DNA of 64,000 nt from Cladophialophora immunda (Eukaryota; Ascomycota; Eurotiomycetes; Chaetothyriales; Herpotrichiellaceae). Of the stretch, positions 10,512 through 21,318 are shown piece after piece. The stretch lies in contig NW_015622541.1 in assembly GCF_000835495.1 (NCBI RefSeq), positions 6,448,001 to 6,512,000 of the forward strand. The letters are read 5' to 3'. Made by a program: the position numbers and the translations under genes. Position 1 is the stretch's first letter. Every line of letters begins with the position of its first letter. The notes below the pieces were generated by a model that saw only the letters and a list, made by a program, of their open reading frames with translations, was not told where the DNA came from and did no database searches.

Positions 10512-11155
10512 CTAGGTGGTGGTCAAGAATTCTGGAACCTTGTTGTTGGCTTCTCCTATGTCCAAGGCGACTAGAAACCGGCTGACCATGTTGTAGGCAG
10601 CACAGGTCAGGGTGATGTCGACAATTTCCTGCTCCGTAAATCCCACCGCTTTGAGATTCCCAAAGTCGTCATCTGAGACTGTGACGCTTTTCGTCATGGC
10701 ATCGCAGTAGCGGAGGACAGCCCATTGCTTGTCTGTGAGCGCCCCCTGTGACTGGGGCTCGAGCTGCTTGACCACCTTGAATTGCTCCTCTGTGAACCCA
10801 GGGGCCGCCGCCAAGAGGGGCGCATGGTGAGCCCATTCAAACCAGGCACGGTTGAGGATGGCAGGACGACAAATGGCGATTTCGCGAAGATCATCCGGAA
10901 GACAACTTTTGGTCCGGACGGCGCCCAACAACGAGTTCCAGCCTGTGAACTGAGTTAGGTACCGGTGAGAGCCGACAAGGGGGGTTTGGGGTGAAGGCGC
11001 TGCAACAGACCATCAGCCAGAGACGGAGAATGGAGAAGACCTAGGTCGAGGGGCAAAAGCCCGCCCGGCCCTCTGCGAGCTCGGATCTTGTCGTACACCT
11101 GCTCAACTTCGGCACTAGCGCCCGCGGGCACGGCGGGGGCGTAGTTCAATCTCAT
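10512..11155 (-). CDS. Carboxymuconolactone decarboxylase-family protein, single domain
   Basis: Two exons, 11155-11011 and 10942-10512, giving 191 residues. The join reads SLADGWNSLLGAVRTK. The core motif DLREIAICRPAILNRAWFEWAHH is the typical CMD helix with Cys, Asn, Glu and paired His. The protein ends KVPEFLTTT. This clade is distinct from the two-domain neighbour, with which it is convergent across a 219-bp gap. Relatives include fungal gamma-carboxymuconolactone decarboxylase-like and AhpD-like proteins. Its likely cytosolic role in the pathway is inferred only from context. Confidence 0.85.
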
Positions 11156-12035
11156 GATTGGCGGGCAGGGAGGCCTTTTGGCAGCAACGACACGCACACG
11201 CGGAAGTTGGACTTCAACTAAATCGTCAGGAGGGGAAAACAGAAAGGATGCGCTTGCTCGATCCGCCTAGGAAAAGAGAGGCTGGAGCGGAGACCACGCT
11301 TAAAGACTTGTTGAGGGTCGCCGTAACCGGCTTCCTCCCCAGCCCCGCAAAGCCCAACCACGCCGATGAACGGAATACACGGCACAGAGTCTTGGGGATA
11401 ATTCAGGCGTGAACTATGGCGCGGTCAGCCGTGGCAGGATGTCTTGCCTCGGCTTCACGCTTGGTTTTTTTGACACCAGGATCTCTTTTGTATATCCCCA
11501 TCTCGATGCAATGATACCAAGACAACCTAGCAACCACGCCGACCAGTCTGGACATTTTCCAACCCTATTTTGACGTGATGCGCTCGGAAGCGAAGAATGA
11601 CAACGCGAAAAGAGGGCGAACCATTCCATTCCGCAACAATCCTGACGCGAAAACCACGACCTTGGTCAGTAATCCAGAGAGTTGTTCATTCCATCATTTA
11701 GAGAAACCTCGCAAATGGAGACGGCCTGCTGTACCTCGGCAGCCAAGCATTAATCCAGCTTGAACAAATCTTAGTGCTTGTAATAGACCTACTAGAAACG
11801 GCGCAACTCACTTGAACATTTTGCGCCTCCTTCCGTCGAGTGTGAATCTGGATTTAGGTTATTCTCTCGTCGAGGAGCGTCTAGTGTAAGCCTGACCTGT
11901 ATCGTAGATAATAGGCAAGTGAGACAGGCAACCGAGCAGGACGCTTCTTCGCTCCCATACGATCGTTATATATTTTGTATGATGTTGGATGTACTCCTTA
12001 TTCTGTGTCTTTCTACTTTGTCAAGCTCAGCCCAC
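11156..12035. other. Intergenic, no gene recognised
   Basis: 880 bp between the CMD promoter and the 3' end of the cyclase-family gene. It is AT-rich around 11960-12010 with TATATATTTTGTATG. Open frames are short and without domain likeness. Confidence 0.5.
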
Positions 12036-13354
12036 TTAGAAGATCGCCAGGGCGTTTGGTGGTGAGCCGACAGCACCAGGTACATTTAAAGTAATGGAAG
12101 TGAAAAAGAAGCTGTAGCGCCCAGTCTCTGCACAATGCTTCGACAAGGCTTTCAAGTCCCACAATTCTCCGATAGGCATGCCGAATAGGCTCAGGAGATA
12201 GGGATGAAGCACTAACAGACCCAAGCTCGTTTAGCAAAGGGGTTGCGGCTGGTGAGAGGCCAGGTGGGAAATGTTACCTACCTGGGGGGTCGCCTTTCCC
12301 GTATTCCACCTCGAATCCAATGTTATCGCTGGCCACGGCAGCGAACCCCTTGTTCCAAAACCACTTGGCTGCCTCAATGGTTTGTTCAACCCCGGCCCAG
12401 GTGAATCGAGCCATCAATTCTTTCTGCTTCTCTGGGGTGGACACTTCAAGCACTTCGGTATACCCGGTACGAATGATGAAAACGTCGCCAGGTTGGAGAG
12501 TGACTCCCTGGGCTGCTGCTATCTCTTCTATTCGGGAAACCGTGATCTCGTGGGCACCGAAAGGGTCGGACTCGATGCCATTGGCTTCTGCATACCGTTT
12601 GAAGTCGATGAGAACGCCACGGCCAACGAGGCCGCCTCGGTCATGCCAATCTACAGATACATCAATTCATTTCCTTGGCAGATAAATTGCCTCACTGCAA
12701 CCTACGGTTCAGCGTCGGCAGCTTCTTTTCATTGTCCTCATCCCCCCAGCCTTGGATGAGGTCTTGGCTGGTGGGTTGGCATCCGTTGTATCCAGACGCG
12801 GATTCTTGGTGATAGAAGTGGCCTAATAGGACAGTCAGCCTTTCACTCCAGGCGCAAAACCCGCGGCAAACCTGACAGAGACTATCCCATTGGCTGCTGC
12901 ATTGCGTGTTGAATGCGATATGCTCGTGTGTTAGTATTGGACGGCTCGGAGAACGACTCCCGTGTGGGTCATGAGCGACATACCTCGTCGTCATACCCAT
13001 GAAATCGCATAGGCGTGTCCATAAATGATATGATGCGGTGCTCAAGTGGCTTGCGATTAGCGGCGGGAGTCTTCACCGCCCCCAGACGCCAGCTGGAAGC
13101 GACTCCAGTTTAGTGAATCCGCATCCATCTGCAACGACGAGGAAGTCGACGAGACGGACAACTGACTTGAGAGAGATGCTAATGCCCTGTTTGATCTCGG
13201 TGGCGGCTGCGAGAACCGTCGCACGGTCTGTTCTGTTCAAAGTTCCAAACACGTCCTTCTGTCCGTCCTTGTCAAACACTCCCCATGCACATCCAGGTGG
13301 CATTCCCGCCACTGGAGGGAGGCTGTCAAAGTCAGGGACTGACGACGAGGCCAT
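12036..13354 (-). CDS. Cyclase-family hydrolase (kynurenine formamidase-like, PF04199)
   Basis: Six exons: 13354-13167, 13092-12984, 12922-12877, 12822-12706, 12650-12282 and 12211-12036. They give 334 residues in frame throughout. Recognisable blocks are PDFDSLPPVAGMPPGCAWGV, FNTQCSSQWDSLCHFYHQ, NHWHDRGGLVGRGVLIDF and GDVFIIRTGYTEVL. The C-terminus is FGMPIGELWDLKALSKHCAE followed by PPNALAIF. The HWHDRGG block corresponds to the HxGTHxD-type metal site region of the family, in the divergent form common in fungal members. Family enzymes hydrolyse cyclic amides, lactams or lactones (isatin hydrolase, kynurenine formamidase). Divergent from BVMO-1, so it may open the product of that enzyme (inference). 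Confidence 0.86.
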
Positions 13355-14075
13355 TGATTCAGTCTCGTCGTGGGTACAGATAGAAAACTCAGAAACGATC
13401 GAGTTTACGGCCGACACTCAATGTCCAACATCTAATGTCTAATATCCACTGTCCAACATGCAGCAAACGTTCCTTTCTTGGAGCTTGTAGGCCTTGCAAT
13501 GCGAGAAGCTCGATGATTCCCTGGCGGCTATGGACTCAGAGATCGGCTAGAGCATCGACTTGACTTCGCTAATGGTGATGGGTTTTGGCACGCCGAGCGA
13601 CAGCCGCTCCAGATCGGCTTCGAACATGAATCTGAGTCGCCGAAAATATAGAGTTCCGGACTCGGCTATGGAACTGGCGGCTGGCTACTGTCGGTGAACT
13701 TTTTGGAGTGTGGCAACTTGTATCCTTGCCGCGCGCACAAAATGGCTGCCGGCGTAGTTCCGAGCACTGCACACAAACCCCCGACTTCGACTCCCAGAGA
13801 CGAACAGTGACGGTAGGCAGTACCTAGAGCCAGTATGGAACCCCGTTATCAGGCAGTGCCATCAGGTGATACATCCTCGGCTTCTCTGTCCCGGCTTTGA
13901 CTGGGAGTCGTCTGATGAACAACATACTCTGAAGGCCGTAACTAACCTACCGCGGATCTAATGAATCTGCGCAGCCATAGTCTCCCTATACGCGACTGAT
14001 GGTCCTTCAAGCCGTTACATTATAGATAGCAACAAGTCTATTCATTTCAACTTGAATGCAGACATAGACCAAAAT
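13355..14075. promoter_or_regulatory. Shared promoter cyclase-family hydrolase / BVMO-1
   Basis: 721 bp between head-to-head starts. Short repeats of ATGTCCAACATCTAATGTC-like sequence lie just upstream of the hydrolase start (13421-13455: TCCAACATCTAATGTCTAAT, then TCCACTGTCCAACATG). ACTGGG occurs at 13898-13903. Confidence 0.5.
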
Positions 14076-16219
14076 ATGCCTCCCACCGCTGTCGACATTG
14101 CCTTTGTGTCCGATGGCACTTTGGCCCTGGGGCACGAGTCCCTCACCAATGGCACTGCAAAATTCGCGCCAGCTCCATCAACAACTGAGGTCACCGCCAA
14201 CGGTGTTGACCATGTGGCGTCCGACAGGACTAAGATTGACATTCCGCTGAACAACCAGCCCAGCTACCAACCGCGTAAACTGCGTGTGGCCACCATTGGC
14301 GCTGGCTTTTCGGGATTAACACTCGCCCACAAGCTTCGATACCAGCACCCTGAAATGCATGACATCGTGGAAAATGTTATCTTCGAAGCACGGGGTGATG
14401 TTGGAGGTACATGGCTGGTGAACACATACCCCGGGGTGCAGTGTGATGTTGCTGCCCACCTTTACGTGAGTGCTGCTCTTGAGATGGTCCCCCAATATAT
14501 AGCGCTTGTTAAATGTATATGTACAGGCCTTTCCCTTCGACCCAAACACGGAATGGAGCAAGTTCTACGCCAGTGGCGAGGAGATCTTTGAATACATCAC
14601 ACGAACGGTGAAAAAATGGAACCTTGACCGAGACGTTCAACTGAACACCAAGGTTGTCGGAGCTTACTGGCTGGATGACTCGGGCAAGTGGAAGTTGTTA
14701 GTCGAACACAATGGCATTCAACGAGAGGAATTCGCCGACATTTTGGTGTCCGGCCAAGGCTTTCTCAAGTACGCATTTACCTACTTGATTTTATATCTTC
14801 TGCGGATCAATTAACCGTTGTCAGTCTCTGGAAGTGGCCCGAGATCGAGGGTCTCCAGTCTTTCAAAGGAAAACTAGTCCATTCAGCCGACTGGGATCAT
14901 GACTATGACTATTCCAACAAACGAATTGCGGTCATTGGCAATGGGTCATCTGGCATCCAGATTCTCCCAGCTCTGGCAAAGAAAGAGGGCACCGACGTGA
15001 CGAGCTTCCAGCGTGGGCCTACTTGGGTTATCTCACGCATGTCCCCTTCGCTGCTCCTGGGTCGCAATGTGGCGGAATCGAATCCAGTGTACACCGAAGA
15101 GCAGAAGCGCCGTTTCCGCATCGATCCACAGTACCACAACAAATACCGAAAGGAGCTAATCCATCGGATCAACAAAGCCTTCAGATTGGTACGGACATGC
15201 CTTTTGATCTCTCCCCTTGCCTTCCCTCCTCTCTTCTTCCGCAAATATCCAGCAGTGGCTGACATATGATGATGGAAACAGTTTGTCAGGGACTCGCCCG
15301 AGAACCTCGACGCCACCAAATTTGCCATCAAGCAGATGTCAGACAAGCTCAACAATGATCCAGAACTGTGTGAAAAGCTCATTCCCAAGTGGGAACTGGG
15401 CTGTCGACGTGTGACGCCCGGAGAGGGATACCTCGAGTCCTTCTTGTTACCCAACGTCCATCTCACGCAGAGCCCAATCACTAAAATTACGGAGAACGCA
15501 GTGCACACTGCTGACGGAAAAGTGTTGGAGGTCGACGTTGGTACGTTCTCCACCCTACGCTCTTACTTCCCATACTAATCGGAACTTTGAAACAGTCGTA
15601 TGCGCTACTGGGTTTGACGTCTCTCATTGCCCACATTATCCCGTCATCGGCCGCAATGGTGTCAGTCTGGCCGAAAAATGGGCTGATGAACCCGAATCGT
15701 ACCTCTCTATGGCCTGTCCTGACTTTCCAAACTATTTTATCTTCACTGGTTAGTGTACCATTTTACTCCTCGCCCTCCGGATCGACTTCTTGCTCACCTT
15801 CGATCACTCTCCTAGGTCCCAACGCTGTGGTCGGCCATGGTTCCCTCATCGAGGGTCTTGGCTGGGTCTCGGAATGGATGATCAAGTGGATGAAGAAAAT
15901 CGCCAGTGAAGATATCAAGTACGTGGTGCCAAAGCAGGAAGTGGTGGATGAGTTCGTCACGTATGGTGACAGAATCCACAAGACCTTGACTTGGACGGGA
16001 GCATGCCGAAGTTGGTACAAGAAGAACCGAGTCGATGGCCGAGTGACCGCCACCTTCCCTGGGAGTGCGCTTCTCTTCAAGCGACTGATCAGCGAGCTTC
16101 GCGCCGAGGACTTTGAGATCAAATACCGGAGCGCAAATCGCTTTAAATTCACCGGAAACGGATTCACCGAGTACGAATTGGACGATAACAACGACTTGGC
16201 ATGGTATGTTGAGAAGTAG
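14076..16219 (+). CDS. Flavin-binding monooxygenase, Baeyer-Villiger type (BVMO-1)
   Basis: Six exons: 14076-14465, 14527-14768, 14825-15188, 15282-15540, 15596-15748 and 15816-16219, giving 603 residues. The FAD motif is VATIGAGFSGLTLA, with EARGDVGGTW and YPGVQCDVAAHLY following. The BVMO fingerprint FKGKLVHSADWD matches FxGxxxHxxxW, and the NADPH motif is IAVIGNGSSGIQ. The late ATGFD motif is also present. About 75 residues precede the FAD motif. Class B flavoprotein monooxygenases convert ketones to esters or lactones with NADPH and O2. Clade resembles fungal FAD-oxidoreductases of sterol and steroid-like or terpenoid ketones; substrate unknown. Divergent from the cyclase-family hydrolase. 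Confidence 0.92.
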
Positions 16220-16909
16220 AGAACCCATATTAGATGGTGCAGAGAAGAGTTTGTGCACTAGAGGACGTACAGCGTAGGGGGCTTGAGAACATGAAAAGAA
16301 TCCGGCTTAGATTGAAATTTTTGGGCTTCTTGCTCTGAATGTCTATTCTCTGATTTCAAATGTGACATGGCCCTAAGTCATAGAAAAGGTGTTAGAACGT
16401 TTGATCCTGTTGCTGGCAGCGCACAAGAGCCTTCATTGCGGCTGTAAGTCGCGCTTCCTGCCCAGTAGAAGCGACAATAGTGGTACACTCCTGACCCAAG
16501 CAAACCTATAGAGATCAAACAGAGTCTTTAGATGAAGGATGGCCGCGAGTTAACCAAGGCGAAACTAATGCTCGTATTGCTTGATGGTTTGCTCTTAGGT
16601 ACAAAGTAGACGGGGTAAAAGAGTGTTGCCATTGGTAGCCGCTATTACCCACCACACAGTACTACGAATGGGAAAATCCCTTGGTAAGTTTAAGCCAGCA
16701 GAGTTCAGTCTCGTCGTTGGTCATCAAGACGAGCATATCGCCAAAGATTGAGCTTCGTCAGCAGTCGTTTGGACCACAACAAGCAGGTTGAATATGCGCA
16801 ACCCCGCGTCCTCATCTCCCCCTTGATCCTGTTGTCACATTAGTCGACGTTCAACTTTCGATCCGCTCCCAGTGCCTTTTGACAAGGAGGTTTCAGGAGA
16901 TTCAAAGCC
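16220..16909. other. Convergent intergenic spacer
   Basis: 690 bp between the 3' ends of BVMO-1 and the sugar-porter MFS gene. No ORF, repeat or RNA gene recognised. Confidence 0.5.
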
Positions 16910-18963
16910 TTAAGCCACCTGTTCCATGTGTACCGTTGAGGTGGCTTTCAGCTCGGTCAAGCCTCCCGTAGCCAGAATTGGATCCTCTCTCAGGAGCTCT
17001 CTGTCCAACTCGGCTCGCTGCTCAGGAGTCATGTGGCTAATATCCAAGCCGACTTCTTCGCCAAACAATTGACCGATTTCCTCCAACGATAGACCTTTAG
17101 TCTCCGGACAGTAGAACATCAGGAATGGAAGGCCGGAGAATGTGACCGCAATAAAAACCAAGTAGTACTTCCAGCCGATCGTAGCAAAAGCGGTTCCGGC
17201 CACCTCGTTGTAGACTAGAGCTGACCCAAGGAAGCTTGCAAGGCCCATGGCGACTCCCGGGGCGCGAATGTGCGTCGGGAACAGCTCTGACATGTACACG
17301 TAGATGGTTGGATCAATGCCGAACCCATACCACGTCACATAGAAAAATAAGAAGAACACGCCAAAGCCATTACCAACTTTGTTCGTGGTACCGCCGTATT
17401 TGGCAATCATCACCATGAGCAGGACGATATTGATAATGGACCCGATCTGAGAGGTTCATCACTACGTCAGAGAGGACAAAGACAGTTGAAGTGCACTTAC
17501 TGTTCCCCAGATCATCATCTTCACACGCCCGAATCGATCAATAAACCAGGTGGATGCATAGTTCACCACACCGGCCCAAGAGCAATAGACACCATAGAGC
17601 AACAGCGGAACGGACCCGTCTAGGCCAAGGTTGCTGTAGAGAAGAACCTAGATGACAGAATGTGTGTGAGTTATGCCAAAATAAGACGGACACCATCGAC
17701 CGATTCGCGGCAGGACGAGGGAATCTACCTGATAGTTGTTGACAACCAACACACCTGTGCTTTGAAAGAGGAACCTGTTGACAGGATCCTTGTCAGCGAC
17801 ATATCCCCAAACATAGCCCTGAATCCTTGAGGATTCAGAGAACACTTACTCAAGAAACATGGCGGTAAATAGACGTCTTCGGTATGACGGAGTCTTCAAA
17901 ATGGCCCACAGGGAGCTGGGCTTTGAGCTATCCAGATCAATCTGCTTTTTGATTTGGAAGTATTCTTCTCTAGCCAGAACATCATTCTGGTCATCAGGTG
18001 TGTGGTGCAGCTTCTGTAAGATCTCAAAAGACTTTGCGTGATTGCCACGCATCAGTAGCCATCGTGGGGACTCGGGCAGCCAAGGTGAAACGACCAGGAT
18101 GAAGGTTGGCGAAATAACTAAATATGTCCTTTCAGCAGATGGCCGTCGGCAGCGATCACACTTTTTTACCTTGAAGGCAGACCAACAAACGCCATGATAT
18201 CTTTTCATCTCCGAAATAGCATCCGTAGCCAGCCCACCCGGCGGTGGACTATGCTCTCGTTAGAAGCCACGCAGATTTTGGAGAGAATTCAGTTCAGCCT
18301 TACATAGCCTGTAACTTGTGCCACTGCCGCGAGGCCAACTATACGTCCTCTCATATGAGGCGGCGATATCTCGGACAGGTAGGTCGGAATCAGCGATACC
18401 ATGGCGCCCGACCTTGATGCACATAGTCAGCCTCTGGCCTAGAGGAGCTGTCGTGGCTGGAACCCTGGGGGGCTTACCCGTAGCCGCTGGCGAATCGGCC
18501 GACAATGAACATTGCAATGTGAACGGAAGCCCCTTGAATGATACCAGAAACCAGAAGTATGGCCGCGAGGATCTGCAGGTTCCGGACACGGCCAAAGAAG
18601 TCTCCCTTCCATGCGATGGTGAAACAGCCAAGCATCCCACCAGCGAAGAATAGGCCGTTGGCAGCTAAGAGATTTTCATCAGCCCAGCTTCCTCAACTGG
18701 AAATCATTTTTATTTTTGTCCCAGACCTCCTATGATACTGGCAGTTCGTTGATTTCCAGCGTCAGCCGAAAGACCAAAGTAGTTGAAAAAGGCCGGCATC
18801 CCTGGGTTGAATATGTCAGCCATGGTCACAGAGATTCCCCGACCAAAGAAGGAGGCTCCTCACCGTAGACCGGCGCAATGACCGAATTGTTGAAGCCATA
18901 GGTGAAAGAGCCAACCGTCGCTGCTATGGCGATCAAGAAGTTGTATCCACTTGCTCCAGTCAT
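16910..18963 (-). CDS. MFS sugar-porter family transporter (A)
   Basis: Multi-exon gene on the minus strand starting MTGASGYNFLIAIAATVGSF at 18963. The first exon ends near VIAPVYG and the next continues MPAFFNYFGLSADAG. Later landmarks are AANGLFFAGGMLGCF, GRFASGYG, PESPRWLLM (helix 6 loop), YVYMSELFPTHIRAPG (PETK/R-type motif) and YCPETKGLSLEEIGQLFGEE before the C-terminal tail. These are sugar-porter (SP) signatures, so a 12-helix plasma-membrane permease for sugars, polyols, quinate-like or other small carbon sources. Divergent from the SDR gene across 668 bp. Exact limits of the internal exons are not all fixed here; splice sites near 17447-17501, 17648-17846 and 18110-18310 are probable. 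Confidence 0.86.
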
Positions 18964-19631
18964 GACTGCTGAGGCTCTTTTCTTCCCGAGGCAGCTCAAT
19001 GCTGTAGTATCAGAGGTGTTGGTATATGAAAATGGAATTTGATGGGGACCAAGATGACCTTTCTCGAGTTGGGTCGAGGTTTGCTACACTTTAGGCCTGG
19101 AGATGTTCTCTGGGTCATATAGGCAGGCAGGATAAGCACCTTCATATTCAACCGAAAGACAGACCTGTGTCGAAAACCTGGGGACAATGCAAGGTTTCTC
19201 GGCTGTCTGCTACCCGTCTCCAGTGCTCGCCGAGTGATGATGATCCAATTCCGGGGTTATGTAGGTTCACTGGGGTTTAATTCCCCAGTGGAGGTTTGAG
19301 AGGGTCAACGGTTGGAAAAGGTTGGGGTTCGAGCAAGGACCCGGGGCTGGCCGGCCAGCAGTGACAAGTAGCCGAATCGATTCCGACCAGCTCTCTTCGC
19401 AGCCGGATGCCGTCGGCTGTCAGAGCCTTCTGTCAAATCGACTAGTTGACGGGCGCCAGATTTCAGCCATTTCGGGACACGACTGGGTCACTGGGACCAG
19501 TCCAGACGATTTCGTATACCCGGATGATGCTCTGTCGTCGAGAGTTTCTGGTATCTATCAGTCACTCGCCTCGCTCAACAAGACCACAGACACATTCAGA
19601 ATTGTCCTTCCACGTGACACAATTTGTGAGA
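18964..19631. promoter_or_regulatory. Shared promoter MFS (A) / SDR, with perfect inverted repeat
   Basis: 668 bp between head-to-head starts. Contains CACTGGGG (19268-19275) and CCCCAGTG (19283-19290), perfect 8-bp arms separated by TTTAATT. This is the kind of dyad expected for a dimeric regulator. Confidence 0.55.
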
Positions 19632-20973
19632 ATGCCATCCTTTACCTATCAGAACACTGGTCCCGTGGACTGCCCGACAGAGGTGGACTACACAAAGGTG
19701 AAAGGAAAGACGGTAATCATCACGGGAGGTGAGGAAAATAGCAACGTGTCTTTGTGCTTCCGATGCTGATGTGGCCGCCACTGTGATCAGGTAGCAATGG
19801 ACTGGGAGAAGCCTATGTGAAGGCACTTGCATCCAACGGGTTGGTCTCATGCTCTCTTGCTCGTGCGGGAGGACTTATCTTTCGCCAGAGCATTTGTCGT
19901 CAATGGTGATTTGTTTCCACCTGCGAAGCCTTATAACGAATCCAAGTAAGTACCAGATATGGTTCAAGAGCACCAAATGTCCTTGGAGGAGGGGTTGGGG
20001 TTGGTGGTTATGAGAGTAACCTGGCATTTAACTCTCGTCTACAGTGTTGTCTTTTGCAAATGCGATGTCACGGTATGGGAAGATCAAGTTGCCTTGTTTG
20101 AGACGGCCAAGGCCAAATCACCTAGCGGAGGGATTGATACCGTCATTGCCAATGCGGGTATCTTTAAAGAAGACCTATTTTTCGTGGGTACGTTTATTTT
20201 CTGCACATCGAGATAAGCATTCAGACAGCTAACGAGTATTTACGACTTACGAAATAGGACTGGACTCAGATGTTCCTACCAAGCCCAACTTCAAGATGAT
20301 GGATGTCAATGTCTATGGAGTCTTCAGTACGGCTAAACTAGCAGCGCACTACTTCAGTCAGCAAGATGAAGGCAAGTATGACCGATGCTTAATTTTAGTC
20401 GGAAGTGTCATGAGCTACCTCGATACGTATGGCGCCGTGGGCTACGGCCTTTCTAAGCATGCCGTGCGAGGTTTGATGGGTGTTCTACGAAGGCGTGGAA
20501 TAATGCGCGTGAATCTACTCGCACCCTGGTAAGCTCGACTCGTGTACTGGGGAGCCATAAACTTCTTCTGCCTTTTCTCTACGAGACTCTCTAATCAGCA
20601 TGATACTTGATAGGTACACGCCGTCGACTGTCAACACACCCGAATTCCAAAAGTACCTTGAGGACCTTTTCGCGTCTCAGGGTCTCGGCTTCGCCCGGGT
20701 CGATGACGCCGTCAAGGTCATCATGAGAATTGCAACCGACGCGGCCCTCAACGGTAAGACCACTGGATTGAGGATGCCTGGAGAAATGGCGGCCGCTAAC
20801 CTTCCTATCTCCTAGGTCGCGCGCTTTGTAACGTGCCCACGGTAGTGGCGGAGTCTGGGTATGTAGATTTGGGCATGGACGACTTTGTCGAGGGCTCTCT
20901 TCTCGATCGTTTTCAAAAAAGTGTTGCGGAGATCAAGTATAGTCACATGGCTGCCGCACCTACCAAGAAATAG
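19632..20973 (+). CDS. Short-chain dehydrogenase/reductase (SDR-1)
   Basis: Seven exons: 19632-19728, 19791-19839, 19889-19945, 20045-20187, 20258-20528, 20614-20753 and 20816-20973. They give 304 residues in frame. The NAD(P) motif TGGSNGLGEAY, the NAG motif VIANAGIF, Ser in LVGSVMSY and the catalytic YGLSK (YxxxK) with NVYG are all present. This is the 15-hydroxyprostaglandin-dehydrogenase-like fungal SDR type, which usually oxidises secondary alcohols with NAD+. It could supply a ketone for a Baeyer-Villiger enzyme; BVMO-2 lies convergent only 345 bp downstream. Cytosolic by lack of targeting signal. Confidence 0.9.
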
Positions 20974-21318
20974 AAGGTGCAAATGGAATATTAGGGCGAT
21001 GCCGAGCAGCACTTACATCTCTTTGATACCGATGCCTCAACACGCAAATTATTAAATAAAGCCAATGGACCCACCAAAACACATCTTGACATTCTCTCAA
21101 TGTCTATCAGACGTGTCAGACTTACCGGATGAAGAACTTCACGGGGCAGAGAAACAAAATGGGAACATAAAAGCCCCCCTCCTTTTTTTTTAAACAATGT
21201 TAAGTGTATGGATTGTATGGACTTTATCTTATATGGGGAAGGGTGATTGAAACGCCTCTCCTTTAAGACGGACTTGTATTTAGACTGAGGCTCAAAGTAG
21301 CATGGGTTGAGTGTCTCT
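20974..21318. other. Convergent spacer SDR-1 / BVMO-2
   Basis: 345 bp with a T-run (TTTTTTTTT near 21184-21192). No gene. Confidence 0.4.

Noticed and set aside
14909..15553. Minus-strand 214-codon frame inside BVMO-1
   Set aside because: Shadow of BVMO-1 exons 3-4.
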